Below are positions 37,889-50,074 of a stretch of DNA of 64,000 bases, piece after piece (within the stretch, counting starts at the first letter, position 1; each line of letters begins with the position of its first letter). The translations under genes were made by a program, and so were the position numbers. The notes under the pieces were generated by a model, which worked only from the letters and a program-made list of their open reading frames with translations, ran no database searches and was not told the DNA's origin. Source of the stretch: Utricularia gibba (Eukaryota > Streptophyta > Magnoliopsida > Lamiales > Lentibulariaceae); contig NEEC01000011.1 of assembly GCA_002189035.1 (NCBI GenBank), positions 2,480,001-2,544,000 on the forward strand. Direction: 5' to 3'.

Positions 37889-38046
37889 GGTTTCAGTGAT
37901 CATGTAACCTATGTTTTCAATTCGGGTCGGTTAACCTAAATGGGTTAACCGGTTTGCGATGAGTGTACCCCGATTTTGTCTGCAATTCTATTTAACAATA
38001 TTAAAATTAATATTACATTTAACCAAATTCGATTTTTTGAACTAAA

Positions 38047-40083
38047 ATGCATAGCATTGACGAAGAGTCTTCGTCGGCTCCAACGGCGGCGGTGATTTTG
38101 CCGCCGCAAGGGGATGGCGGCTGTTCGGTGGAAGACCAAGTGATGAGTGAGATTCACTTGGGTTGCCCCCCGAATTTTTCCGGTCCGAAAACCTCCTGTT
38201 TCACCGTAGTCCTTCCGCCAAGTGAGTACATTGTTTCGTTGATGAATATATTGTTTGTTGGAACTAAGGGTAAAGGGCATTGATGCATTGGAAAGTGAAG
38301 GATAACATGGTTTTTTTTTATCCTTTGTGTAATTGTGGTTCCGTTGGTCAAGGTTCATCTTGAATTGCGTAGGAGATGAATGGATTAGGGGGAAAGTGAA
38401 TAATGCTACGAGCGATGTTTCTTATGAAATGGATGAGGACGGTGATTTACTTGTAGTTCGGCGGAACGGTAAATATTAAATTCCCCTTGAGTATTGTGGT
38501 TATGGGAGCTTCTGTGTTGTTTTTATTACGTTGTTTTGCTTTGCAGACCTACCTAACCATTCTTTGGTATTCAGAGTTCAGCACAATGTTACCTCTTCTC
38601 TTCCAAGAGTTGGTCTTCAGGTAGGATTAGGCTGAACTTTGAGGAGTAGTTGTTGACACCAGACTTTGACCACCTTATTTGGTCTCCCATTTCCCCGGGA
38701 TTTACCAAGCCCAAGCATATTGTGTTGAAATTTTAGAAACTTTTTTTATCCCTTTTTCCTGTTAGTAAGGTTTTGCATGTTTCAGGTTTGGAGAGCAGAG
38801 CTGGTACTAGCCGACTTTGTTCTTCACAATATGATTGATTTGTCCAATTGGGATGGAATTGTTGCAGTGGAGCTTGGGTGCGGGACTGGTGAGTCTTAGC
38901 GCTTATATCTTTCCTGTTTAATCCAGTGATGAACATTGAGCAGGGAATATCTCATGCACAGTCTGTTATATTAACCGTGCCTTTTCAATTATACTAGCCA
39001 TCTGATGTTGTATGTACAGGGTTGGTTGGCATGATTCTTGGGGTTGGTGCAAATACCGTCTTCTTAACGGGTAAGTGTCAGCGTGACACTCTTGGGATTC
39101 TTATTGCAGTTGAGTTTTGCTTAAGCCTTGGGAATTCATGTGTGAGGTGGATGTTCCTCCTCTCGTTTGTTATTCCACATAATGCTATGGAAAATTAGTT
39201 GTGAGAAAGTGCATAGAGTTAGAAGAACTTTCCACATCTTTCAGTCTTCTTAGTTGCTCTCTCAATGTAGAGTTATCTGCCTTCTAAGTTTATCTGCTAC
39301 TAAATATGACAGACCATGGTGAAGAGGTTCTAGGAAACTGCGCCTACAACGTTGATCTCAACTCTGAAATCTTTCACCCGGAAGCTTCAATACATGTGCG
39401 TGAACTTGATTGGAGAAGACCGTGGCCACCTGTCGATGTAGTAAATGCTCAATCTCAGACAAGGCAAGTTAGACTTTATTCCAAACGAAGCTTCCTAGTT
39501 GCCTATTCTGTTGATTTTCCAGAGACAAACCAAAACTTCAGGTGATATAACTCAGCTTACTCCATTCAGCTACACTTGGAGCGCAGCAGACATTGAGGAG
39601 CTTCAGAAAGCGTCCTTGTTGTTAGCTGCGGATGTCATTTACAGTGATGACTTAACTGATGCGTTTTTCAGTGTGTTGGAACCCGTTATGTCCTCCGGTC
39701 GAGAAAAGGTACATTTTTGCTCTTCGGAGTTTGATGCTTTGGTGCATCAGCTGTTGTCAATCACTGCAGGTTCTATACCTGGCGCTGGAAAAGCGGTACA
39801 ACTTCACCATGGACGATCTTGATGTGGTTGCAAATGGATACTCACACTTCCTAAGTTTTATTCAACACGAACAAGAACAAGGTAAGCATCTGCCCTCCAT
39901 CTCCTTGCTCCATATGAAGGAGTTTTTATGGTTTTGTACCTGAATGATGCAGAGGGTGGGTTCACGGGAAAACTCGTGAACTTGGCCAGTGTTCCGCAGT
40001 ACGTGCAGGGATACGATCGTGGGAACGACGTCGAAATGTGGGAGATAAGGTATGGCAAAGCCCGTCGTTCCGATGCTAGCTGA
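38047..40083 (+). CDS. METTL22-like lysine methyltransferase family protein
   Basis: Class I SAM-dependent methyltransferase resembling METTL22 (At1g73320 type from memory), a family that methylates protein lysines. Exons 38047-38225, 38353-38468, 38547-38620, 38786-38888, 39020-39070, 39313-39440, 39523-39708, 39770-39881, 39953-40083 give 359 residues. Landmarks are HNVTSSLPRVGLQVWRAELVL, the SAM-binding motif VAVELGCGTGLVGMILG, LTDHGEEVLGNCAYNVDLN, RELDWRRPWPP and LLLAADVIYSDDLTDAFFS. The C-terminus ends EMWEIRYGK. Two splices are uncertain. The first donor (GTACAT at 38226) was chosen because the nearby GTGAGT leads to a stop. Intron 6 could instead use a GC donor at 39464 with an acceptor ending at 39524. 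Both models stay in frame. Confidence 0.85.
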
Positions 40084-40565
40084 ACGTGGTTGAAGCTTCA
40101 AAACCCATTTAGGCGGCGGGGATTTGCGTTTTTGGCATTATGGGGACGTTTTCGGTCCTTTTCTTCTCCATGTCTTCGCCGGTAGAACGTCGCCGGAAAG
40201 ACTGTATATCGGAAACTTAATCAAATTTGACATCACAACACTTTCGATGCTAAAATGCGCTACAGGGGTTGCGTAATCTAGTAAACACCGCTGTGTGGCT
40301 GGGCCCAATGAACAGGGCATGGTCACGGCCCCATTATTTCGTAAAAAGATTAATATGAATTAAATTCAATATTTTGAAAATCAATGTTAATGTTCCGATA
40401 TTGCCCTTCGGGCCACGGGGGGTAGACCCACCTCTTCAACGCTCACTTCATGAACGCGCAGATTCTCTCTCTTGATCTTCCCTGAAGATTGCAATTCCCC
40501 CAGTATCTGTTCGTCCACTCTGATCTTGGTGGTTCTGCAATTGATCAGTTTGTTGTTTATCGAAA
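40084..40565 (+). promoter_or_regulatory. Promoter and 5' leader of coatomer beta-prime gene
   Basis: 482 bp between stop and start. 40399-40432 contains CCCTTCGGGCCACGGGGGG-like G/C-rich sequence, unlike the surrounding A/T-rich DNA. A pyrimidine-rich leader (TTCTCTCTCTTGATCTTCCC) occurs near 40462. The start codon follows at 40566. Confidence 0.5.
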
Positions 40566-43500
40566 ATGGTGAGTTGTCTATTCGTTTCCGGTGATTTACC
40601 TATTTTTTTGTTTCAGATCTGAGTGCTTTAGGGGTTTGGGAATTTCTGGTTTCCGAAATTTCGTGCTGCTTCTAGAATGATTGTCATGGGGCATTTCATA
40701 GCATTAGTGTTCACTGTTATTTTGAGATCTGGAGATGTATTGCAGTTTCTCACTTGGTTTTTTTCTGATTGTTCTTTTCTCTTTGGCAGCCTCTTAGACT
40801 GGATATCAAGGTACCAATTCGTCTGTTTTCGCAATTGCTTGTAGTTGGGTTAAGTAGATGTTGATGCTGAACCCCTGAATTACTGTTTTCAGAGAAAATT
40901 TTCCCAGAGATCAGAACGAGTGAAATCAGTGGATCTGCATCCTACAGAGCCATGGTATGCTTCAGCCATTTGCATTTGCTGAAAATTTTCGTTGTAATTA
41001 TTGTTGTCTATGGGACGAGTGAATGATTCTTTCACGATCCTAGTCATCACTAGCGACTCTGTAATGGAATAATTGATTCATCATGAAAATTGAACATGTG
41101 ATGCACTATTTCATTCGTCTTGTTCGGAACGTTTTCCATTGGTGCTCCTTTATGTATTTCTGTTGCCTTAGTGTGGTGCGTTTTTGTAACAGGATATTGG
41201 CAAGTATGTATTCCGGTACAGTTTGCATTTGGAACTGTCAGACCCAGGTAAACAAATACTTTTAGATTTTTAGTTGATGTATACAGTTCCACTTCTATCA
41301 TTGATGACTCGGTAGTTTCGCAGTTTCATGTTATGTGTAACGGAAAACATGGAATCCTTGGTAATAAGGATGACACTTTCTCTAGTCCCTGGGCAGACGT
41401 AATTCAGATCTTGTGATAGGGTTCATCTTTTTCTCTAGCACTTCATCGGCCACCTCATGTGTTTATTTGACATAATGTTAATTGTATAGCATGATTTTCT
41501 TCAGAAATTTTCATTGCTTTTTTTTTTGAGAACTCTCAATGGATGCTGACTCAATTTTACCCCCAGCAAATCTGTTTTACTTTTTCTCATTAACCAGTGA
41601 TACTCATATTTTTGTATTTTTGTGACAGAATATTTGTACGTGTTATTTTTTCTGATTTTTGCCATGTTATCCATTTAAGTGAATATTTATTTTCTTTAGT
41701 CTTTACGAAAGCATTCCTTCTGATATAGGCAATGGTAAAATCATTTGAAGTCACAGAACTTCCAGGTGATGGGAATGTATATTTCTTTAGTTTGATATAT
41801 CCAGTCCTTTATCATTTTAAGGGATTTAGAATTCCTGAATATCCTGTTTAATATTCCAGTTAGGTCAGCCAAGTTTATTGCACGAAAGCAGTGGGTAGTT
41901 GCTGGTGCGGATGACATGCATATCCGTGTGTACAATTACAATACAATGGATAAGGTCAAAGTGTTTGAGGCTCATACGGATTATATACGATGTGTGGCTG
42001 TACATCCCACTCTTCCCTATGTTCTGTCATCGTCAGATGACATGCTCATAAAACTTTGGGACTGGGAAAAGGGATGGGCATGTACACAAATCTTTGAGGG
42101 TCATTCCCATTATGTTATGCAAGTGACATTTAATCCTAAAGATACAAACACTTTTGCAAGTGCATCTCTCGATCGCACCATTAAGGTATGGACCAAATTT
42201 TTTTATTAGTGGAGGTTTTACTGTTGTTTTGATCTTTTCTTAAATTGGAAGCCTGAATGTTGCATTGTAGATTTGGAACCTTGGGTCTCCTGATCCCAAT
42301 TTTACACTAGATGCACATGCAAAAGGAGTCAACTGTGTAGATTACTTTACTGGCGGGGACAAACCTTATTTGATAACTGGTTCAGATGATCATACTGCTA
42401 AGGTTTTTTGCTTTCTTTTTCTTTTCCCCCTTTTTTCATATTACGAGTTTTTCTAAGGTGAATCCTAAATTTGTAAGAAAATATGTCATGCAGGTTTGGG
42501 ATTATCAAACAAAGAGTTGTGTTCAAACATTAGAAGGCCACACACACAATATATCAGCTGTTTGTTTCCATCCTGAGCTTCCCATTATAATAACAGGATC
42601 GGAGGATGGTACAGTGCGCGTATGGCATGCTACAACATATAGGTTAGTTTCCTTTGAGACAAGATATGGGTGGACAATGGTAGATGCAACTTATTGTCCA
42701 TCTAGAAGTTATTTTCTTCAAATGTAGGGACATTATTTAGTATTATGTGTTAATTATTCTGTTTTAGTTTTTATGTACTTGTGTATCCTAGCTATATATC
42801 AGAAGTTTAGGGTTTTATACTATTGATTTTTGTTTTCCTAGAATTTATTCTCAGTGAGTTTTGCGGTGCCATGCAGGAACGAGAACACATTGAATTATGG
42901 CCTTGAAAGAGTTTGGGCGATTGGTTACCTGAAAGGTTCAAGACGGTAGGCATCTTTACATTTCAGATATCACTTGTTTAGCCGAATCTGCCGTTTATCG
43001 CTCACTCCAGTTTCTGAAAATGTTGCATTAGACAAAGTATTCTCCATGAAAATGCATTGGTAGATGATATTATTTTTTTTTGGTTGAAGATTCTTTCTTA
43101 TTGTGTAGGATTGTAATTGGTTATGATGAAGGAACAATTATGGTAAAGCTTGGTCGGGAGGTACCTATTGCTAGTATGGACAACAGTGGGAAAATTATCT
43201 GGGCTAAACACAATGAAATTCAAGCTGTCAACATTAAGAGCATTGGTGCAGATTATGAGGTATAAGCTCATTGGGCTTTGTAAATCATGGTTTGAATTAT
43301 CTAAGTTCATAATTTCACAGGTTTCAGATGGAGAAAGGCTGCCATTGGCTGTTAAGGATCTGGCAACTTGTGACATTTACCCTCAGGTATTTTCTTCGCT
43401 ATTCATGGAATATATTGCAGTTTCTATCCTTGTGATTTTTAGTCGCTAAGTTGTGATTTTTTTTCCGGGTGGTGTATCTGTGTAGTCAGGTTCATTCATG

Positions 43501-46500
43501 TATTTGGGAGATTTTATATCTCTTCTTTTTTTATTTAAATCATGTTTACCCTTTTTGGGTGATGTATGCATCTCCTTGCAGAATTTGAAGCACAACCCCA
43601 ATGGCAGGTTTGTTGTTGTATGTGGGGATGGGGAATACTCAATTTGCACTGCCGTGGCATGGAGAAACAAATCATTTGGCTCTGCATTGGAAGTCGTCTG
43701 GTCAACTGAAGGAGAATTTTCCATTAGAGAGAGTACATCAAAGATCAGGATCTTCAATAAAAGTTTCTCGGTTGGTATTACCTTTCAGTTTAATCTGTAT
43801 GAAAAATTTGTTTTTATCCACCCTCTGTAGGGATCTTAATATTAATAAATCTCTTCCTCTGGTTGTAATATAACCTTATATTTTATACATTTTTAATATT
43901 TTTTTTCCAAGACACTTAGTCACCTCCTTCCTGATCGCACCTGGAATATTTTAAATTCTTGCTTTCATTTTTTTATCTCTATTATGTTTCCAATCTCCAA
44001 TGCCTAGGATATGGCTTTATTTTTTATCGCAGGAAAAGAAAAGTATCCGTCCTACATTTTCTGCAGAGCACATCTTTGGTGGCAATCTATTGGCGATGTC
44101 TGCAAATGATTTCCTGTGCTTTTATGATTGGGCCGAATGCAGGTTAATTCGAAGAATCGACGTCAACGTCAAGGTATCAAACTTCTCACTGTTTTATCAT
44201 TGTTTACCCCTTAATCATTATTACTATGAATTTATTTAATTTTGTTTTCAGAATGTGTACTGGGCTGACAGTGGTGATCTGGTGGCCATTGCGAGTGACA
44301 CATCATTCTATGTTCTTAAATACAATGTAAGCATGCCATTCTTTGACTTTCTTTTAGATTTGTTAGTATTTAATTGGAAACTGTTCCTTTTCCTTTCTCT
44401 TATTACAGCGGGATGTAGTTTCTGCTCATCTGGATTCTGGAAAAGCAGTGGATGAGCAGGGTGTAGAAGATGCTTTTGATCTTCTATATGAAATGCCTGA
44501 GCGAGTAAGAACTGCAATTTGGGTTGGAGATTGCTTTATCTACACTAATTCCTCGTGGAGACTTAATTATTGCGTTGGTGGTGAGGTATGTCGTCAGTGA
44601 CATTTTTTGGTCTCAGGAGTGGAAAGGTGACCGTTGTACCAAATCTAACCTGTTGTCTCAACGTTATCTTTCAGACGACCACAATGTATCATTTAGATCG
44701 ACCCATGTACCTGCTTGGCTATCTTGCATATCAAAGCCGGGTTTATCTCATTGACAAAGAGTTTAAGTGAGTTATATTTGGGATTTGCGAAATGTATGAT
44801 TTTTGGTATTATTATTTGTAACTTTTGTGCAACAGAAACCGAAAATGAGTTTCATTCTCTTTCATTTCATGATACCAATCATTATTCTCGCTTGTTAGGA
44901 AATTTATTTTTTGTGCTGGAACTGCAGTGTTATGGGATACACTTTGCTGCTCAGCATGATTGAGTATAAGACTCTTGTAATGCGTGGTGATTTTGGAAGA
45001 GCTAATGCACTTTTGCCATCAATTCCAAAGGAACATCACAACAGGTCCGTAGTTGTTTACCTGCTGAATTTATTATTATGATGAGAATACCATTAGTGGT
45101 TACCTGCTGAAAAATCTTGGAAAGTTAGTACATTTCCTCAAATTGACTTTAAGAGTTTATTACTGGCTGTTCATGGTGATACTGGATTTGTTTTCTCTGG
45201 ATAGTGTTGCCCATTTCTTGGAGTCAAGGGGGATGCCGGAGGATGCTCTTAGTATTGCTACGGATCCCGACTATAGATTTGAATTGGCCATTCAATTAGG
45301 AAAATTGGAGATTGCAAAGGTAATAGTGTGAAGTCAACTGTTGGGAGCATCAGACTCTGAAATATGATATCTTTAATTTCCCATCAGGTTCTGGAGTTCT
45401 AGTCAGTAAATTCTCATTGTTTCTATCTGCGCCTCAGGAAATTGCAGCTGATGCACATAGCGAGTCTAAGTGGAGGCAATTGGGTGAATTGGCTATGTCT
45501 ACTGGAATGGTAATTCACTTGGTTTCATCTCTACTGGCTGAATCAACTGCTAAATTCATTTTATGTGTAAATAAAATAATATCATTATGAAGTACACTAG
45601 AAGCTTCTGTTTTTCATCAAAATAAGGTTTGATCATTTCTCTGCTTCTGTTTGTGTTTGCGGATCTAAATATTTGTAAGCTATTCCTGGTATACACTAGT
45701 TCTAAATATCATGCTCCATATTTGCATTTCAGTTGGGGATGGCAGAAGAATGTTTGAAGCAAGCGAATGATTTGAGTGGTCTGTTGCTACTATATTCGTC
45801 CTTAGGCGATGCAGAAGGAATTTCTCAGCTTGCTTCTGTTGCCAAGGAGCATGGGAAGAACAATGTCGCATTTCTCTGTCTATTTATGCTTGGTAAGTTG
45901 GAGGACTGCCTCCAGCTTTTGGTTGACAGGTAATGTTTTCTTCTTCGTCCTTCCTGATTTGTTTGTCAGCCTAACTCATGAATTCTATGCAGCAACCGGA
46001 TACCGGAAGCTGCATTGATGGCACGATCCTACCTCCCAAGTAAGGTTTCAGAAATCGTTGCTCTTTGGAGAAAGGACCTCAGCAAGGTGGTTTATCGAAG
46101 ATCCTGTCTTTTCTGAAATCATGCGCATCGTGGCATGGGATCTAAATAAGAGTCTTAGTGATATGTTTATTTGAGGATCATGCGTTGCTTGAAAACATGC
46201 AGATTAATCAGAAGGCTGCTGAGTCTCTTGCTGATCCAGAAGAATACCCTAATTTGTTTGATGACTGGCAAGTTGCTCTTGCTGTTGAAGCTGAAGTTGC
46301 TGAGACACGGTATATGCTAATTTAAATGATTGATTTTTGGGTTTGGTGTTTCAAGTGGTGAAGCTCATCATGGCTGCTGTTATTCAAAATTTCACATGAT
46401 ACGGCTTATTTTTAATGATACTTCGACTGTGTGCTCGTGTTTTACATGAAGTAATGGAAGTTTATTAATGGAAGCGACTTTTTTCTCAAGGGGTAAATAC

Positions 46501-46949
46501 CGTCCTGCAGCTGAATATGTCGACCATGTCCATAGATCCACAGAAAGTCTTGTAGAAGCTCGCAAGAATTTCCAAATGGAAGAGTCTACTGAAAATGGAG
46601 GCCTGGATTATGAGGTGCATCTGAACTAATCCATTGTTATTTGGTCTTACAGATGAATATTCGTTCTGGAAAAGCATGGGTTGATGCTCTACCTGTGATA
46701 TTTAAATTCCTGCTACATATTAGATATATGGCTTGGTTCAAAGTAAATCCCTTTTCCTGTTCTGATCAGGATGCTGAGACTGATGGAGAAGCAGCAGAGG
46801 TGACTGACGGTGAAGTAGATGGGCATGCCAAAAATCAGGAAGAGGCAGTGATAGTGGAATCCGATTCTACAGACGGTACTGAACTAGTTAATGGCAACAA
46901 GGCTGAGGAACAGTGGGGTATGAATAATGAAGGAAAACCCTCAGCCTAA
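40566..46949 (+). CDS. COPB2: Coatomer subunit beta-prime (beta'-COP)
   Basis: Subunit of the COPI vesicle coat at the Golgi; its propellers bind KKxx retrieval signals. 24 coding exons were joined: 40566-40568, 40790-40810, 40893-40954, 41193-41247, 41729-41765, 41860-42185, 42271-42402, 42494-42642, 42877-42945, 43109-43259, 43321-43386, 43582-43770, 44033-44173, 44252-44326, 44409-44585, 44675-44766, 44928-45044, 45205-45319, 45438-45509, 45733-45929, 45993-46086, 46203-46309, 46491-46614, 46770-46949. They sum to 916 residues, the usual plant length. WD40 repeats fill the N-terminal third ([20 protein letters not shown], then [27 protein letters not shown] and [13 protein letters not shown]). 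A second propeller and an alpha-solenoid follow ([32 protein letters not shown]). The tail is acidic and ends NNEGKPSA. The first coding exon is only the ATG. Confidence 0.97.
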
Positions 46950-47925
46950 AACAATTAGTTTTGGGGGGTGTTAGTCATAGTTTTCTTGCTGATGATCAAT
47001 AGTTTTTTTTTTCTTTTTTTACCTGAGCCTGAATAATACTATGTGCTATTATGCCACTCTTGTGTTCATCGTAAATAAATATGTTTCATACTTGAGCAAG
47101 TCGCCTTATATTTTGATTTGACTCCATGTATTTTTCCTCTCTGTTTATTTGTATGATGAATTCCTATTGCTGTTGTGCCGTCACCTATACCATGTGCTCA
47201 AACTCATGTTGAAAGTCCTGATGAACTTCTGGTGCTCTCAAGAATTTTGTGATAGGAACTGGCGTTTTTGTGAGCAATGGTGTTGCTGAAGTTGTTAAGG
47301 TAGCCTTACTCTTTTCGTTTCCATGTTGCTGAGTTTGCAGTGCTTACACCTCATGCATGAGTCAACTCAAGACAGCTTTTGCGTGCTGTGTTTTTTTGGC
47401 GGCCATGGTGAGAATTGAGGTCTGTTCTCCTCCTGTACTTGGACCCAAAATTTTCCTTCCCTTAAAAGCCACCTCCTAAGAAAGACACCCTAAGATATTG
47501 TTGATACAAACAGGCAAAACACACCCTAAGGAGGCTGTCCCTGTTCAAGAGCATAGATTTTTTAAAGCTGCTGCTGGTGACTTGTTTCTGTTCTGATGCA
47601 ACTCCCTGTCTGGGAATAGAATTCATTCATACCTTTCTTTCTTGTGGTATTTGGACCAGCAGCACCATTCTGCATTATTCGAATTGAAGGCTTATTATTT
47701 TCATTATCCACAGTAGCGTTCTTTGTCATTACTTCGGTTTCAAAAAGCGAACAAGGGCACGCCAATTACATATATGACAAGCTCTCTCTCTCTCTCTCTC
47801 TCCCTCTCTGTGTTATTTCATTACACAATTTATTTTATTACAACACTGACAAGGCGACAACAAAGACAAACACAAGAGTGGCAGCTGCAACGGGTGGAGG
47901 ATGAGGAGCTGGTTTCATGATTCAA
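46950..47925. other. 3' flank of coatomer gene, no gene recognised
   Basis: 46950-47100 is the probable 3' UTR, with AATAAATATG near 47073. 47100-47780 has no recognised coding signal. A CT microsatellite occupies about 47781-47812. Confidence 0.5.
47781..47812 (+). repeat. CT microsatellite
   Basis: A run of CT dinucleotides with one interruption (CTCTCTCTCTCCCTCTCTGT). It is a simple repeat with no visible function. Confidence 0.85.
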
Positions 47926-48070
47926 CGACGGCGAGCCGCGGCTCCGGCGGCCGGAGATTGAACTCCGGGCAGTAATGGGCCATTTCTCCGTTCAGGACCA
48001 TTACAGATTTCGATCACGAACCCATCTGGATGGACATAAATCCCACCTTGTGTTGCACCACCCTCCCTTG
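47926..48070 (-). pseudogene. Fragment of a glyoxalase I-like gene (last exon only)
   Basis: On the minus strand the frame reads REGGATQGGIYVHPDGFVIE, then ICNGPERRNGP and LLPGVQSP. This resembles the last exon of plant glyoxalase I-like/vicinal-oxygen-chelate proteins, whose usual form is roughly EGG-x(9-10)-DPDGFMIEICNC. No upstream exons are visible before the DCC gene begins on the other strand. The Cys after ICN is lost and the end is Ala/Arg-rich. It is best read as a relic. Arabidopsis has a glyoxalase I-like gene (At1g15380) beside WIN1/SHN1 (At1g15360), as I recall, and here a SHN gene lies 2 kb away. Confidence 0.45.
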
Positions 48071-48207
48071 TTTGAAATTGTTTCTTTTCTGAATTTTCTA
48101 AAATTATACGAATATTATTATTATTATCAGTGATTTGATTTTTGCATTGAATTGGACGCGGCATTCTTTGTGACACGTGGTATACATACACTGGTTGTTT
48201 ATACAAT

Positions 48208-48572
48208 TAAAATAATCGAGATATTTTTAAAGCATGTCCTCGTCAATACCAACGATGGCAAAAACCTTCATGCTCATTAATATATTTTGATAGAATATTA
48301 AAGATTATTTTTATTTAATATTCAGTAAAGTACAAACTCATTTATTAGATAATTTTAATTAATTCTATAATGTTAAAAGTATATATTATGAATGTTGTAA
48401 TAATATTATATATAAATTTATAAAGTAATCACAAATGGTTTTGGGCCGTTGACGAGTGTAAATTTGAGGCCCAAAAAGGGCCCGCGAAGCACGTGTGAAT
48501 TAATTCCGCTGGCGTTCCTGAGTTGCGTCCACAGACAGGCTTGCAAGTTGCAACGAGTTTCAGAGAGACTTT
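48208..48572. other. A/T-rich promoter region of DCC1 gene
   Basis: Very A/T-rich to about 48430, then G/C-richer near the start (TTGGGCCGTTGACG at 48440, GCACGTGTG at 48489, an ABRE-like core). No gene. Confidence 0.5.
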
Positions 48573-49442
48573 ATGGCTCTCGTCCAGCCGTCGCTCCTCC
48601 CACTTCCGGCGACCGTTAACTCTCGCCGCATAATGTGTACGGCTGCGGCGAAAAAGTCCTTGAAACAGCGAGGCGACGCTGTGGCAACGGACTGGGTGAA
48701 GGAAACCGCTAGCTTCTTCGAGCGGGATTCTCGCCCCATCATGTTGTTCGATGGTACTTCGCGCTCCCCGTTGGATATCCAAGTATGATGTTTGAAATAT
48801 TTTATTGTTCATGATTTTTTTGCGCTCTAGGCGTCTGCAATTTGTGCAATGGAGGAGTCAAGTTTGTCCGCGACTATGATCGGAAAAGGTTGAATTTTTG
48901 TTTTCCTCGGAATCTCATTTCGAGCATGAGTTTTGACTTGATTCAATTTGGTCACTTAGTAGTGCTTTCATTCTTCTCTTCGACTAGGAATATCCGTTTC
49001 GAATCTCTGCAAAGTGAAGCTGGAAAGAAATTGCTTCAGAGATCTGGCCGAGCCCCTGATGATATCTCAAGCGTTGTTCTTGTAGAGAAAGATAGGTACG
49101 CTTCTTCTCGATAATTGATCATCATCTCCAACTAGAGTTCCTTAGGCAAGATTAGGAGCATGATGTGCATCTCTCTGGATATCAATCCCAGATCATACAT
49201 AAAGTCAGAGGCTGTGCTCAAGATCATGAACAACATGGATCTTCCATTTCCTCAGCTGGCTCTCATGCTGCAGCTCTTACCCGAGTAATTCATCACTAGT
49301 CTCCTCTTCTGTGTGCCGTTGAATCCCTCTAAACGGCTGCTCGATTGTTGTGCTTTGCAGGTTTACAAGGGATTTCATTTATGAGAGGATTGCAGACAAC
49401 AGATACAATTTCTTTGGTCACACAGATTCTTGTGAAATATAG
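48573..49442 (+). CDS. DCC1: DCC-type thiol-disulphide oxidoreductase (DUF393), DCC1-like
   Basis: Small predicted redox protein of the DCC family, probably plastid or mitochondrial. Exons 48573-48753, 48831-48888, 48988-49095, 49192-49284, 49361-49442 encode 173 residues. The N-terminal ~40 residues are Ala/Ser/Arg-rich like a transit peptide. The hallmark motif DGVCNLCNGGVKFVRDYD contains a CxxC pair. RFESLQSEAGKKLLQRSGR and SSVVLVEKDRSYIKSEAVL follow. The end is FTRDFIYERIADNRYNFFGH, then TDSCEI. In Arabidopsis a DCC1 protein has been tied to shoot regeneration through mitochondrial redox; applying that here is inference. Neighbours are a glyoxalase relic and a SHN gene. Confidence 0.92.
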
Positions 49443-50074
49443 GACAAACACTATTCTTGTTCCTCCCACTGGAGGAACAAATGCATCTTGCTCCCTCCCC
49501 CATGATCATCACCTTATTGTTTCAAACTAAGATCTTATACATGGTTCCTTACACTTTCCTCCTGTCCCTGCATTGAACCGCCATCCGCCTACTCGAGGAT
49601 GGGGGTGTACCATGCTCTCTCTGAATCAATTCAAGACGTATCAATTTGGGTCATAGAATATGCATAGGATGCTGGAGCTGTTACCACATGGGTGAAAAGT
49701 TTGTTGGGAAGAGGTAAAAATGGTGAGAAAGGCACGGTGTTAGGGTAAAAAGACGAATGCCCAGAAGAGGCAAATGCTTCAGTAGGAATTGAAGAACAAG
49801 CATATAAGATTCTGTAAGGAGCTTCATTTTGATAGCCTTTATTGAGGTTGGATGATGCTGTTGTGGATGCAGAGACCAAAACAAGGACTACTGCATCCCG
49901 AATTAAATTCATGCACAGTGAAGCTGAGCAGGCCCCAACATCTGAGTTCAGTTGGTTCGTGACAGGAGACCAGAGATGTATATTATATACTGTTTATTAC
50001 TAATTACACAACGAATTGGACTACTTTGGGTATGCTGACCCTAGGATTTCAGACAGGATGAAAACGAACCACTG
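49443..50074. other. 3' flanks of DCC1 and SHN-like genes (convergent)
   Basis: 632 bp between converging genes. It should hold both 3' UTRs. ORFs up to 93 codons are present but match nothing I recognise. Confidence 0.5.

Larger units (their letters stand above)
31200..37900 (+). repeat. Tandem array of three purine permease units
   Basis: Three units of roughly 2.5 kb, each with gene, promoter and 3' flank. Shared landmarks are GAAAATCCCC..GATCTACAG (31505, 34057, 36572), TTCACGATTC before each gene (31664, 34331, 36729), and the 3' tail TTTATTATTTAATAGTTATG after the first two genes (32861, 35512). Later intergenic blocks such as AATTGATTTCGTTTTCAGAATAACTATTAA (33461) also recur at 36052. 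The arrangement indicates local tandem duplication. Confidence 0.85.

Noticed and set aside
47562..47765. A 67-codon minus-strand frame after the coatomer gene
   Set aside because: Low-complexity Asn/Thr-rich sequence with no splice context or family match.
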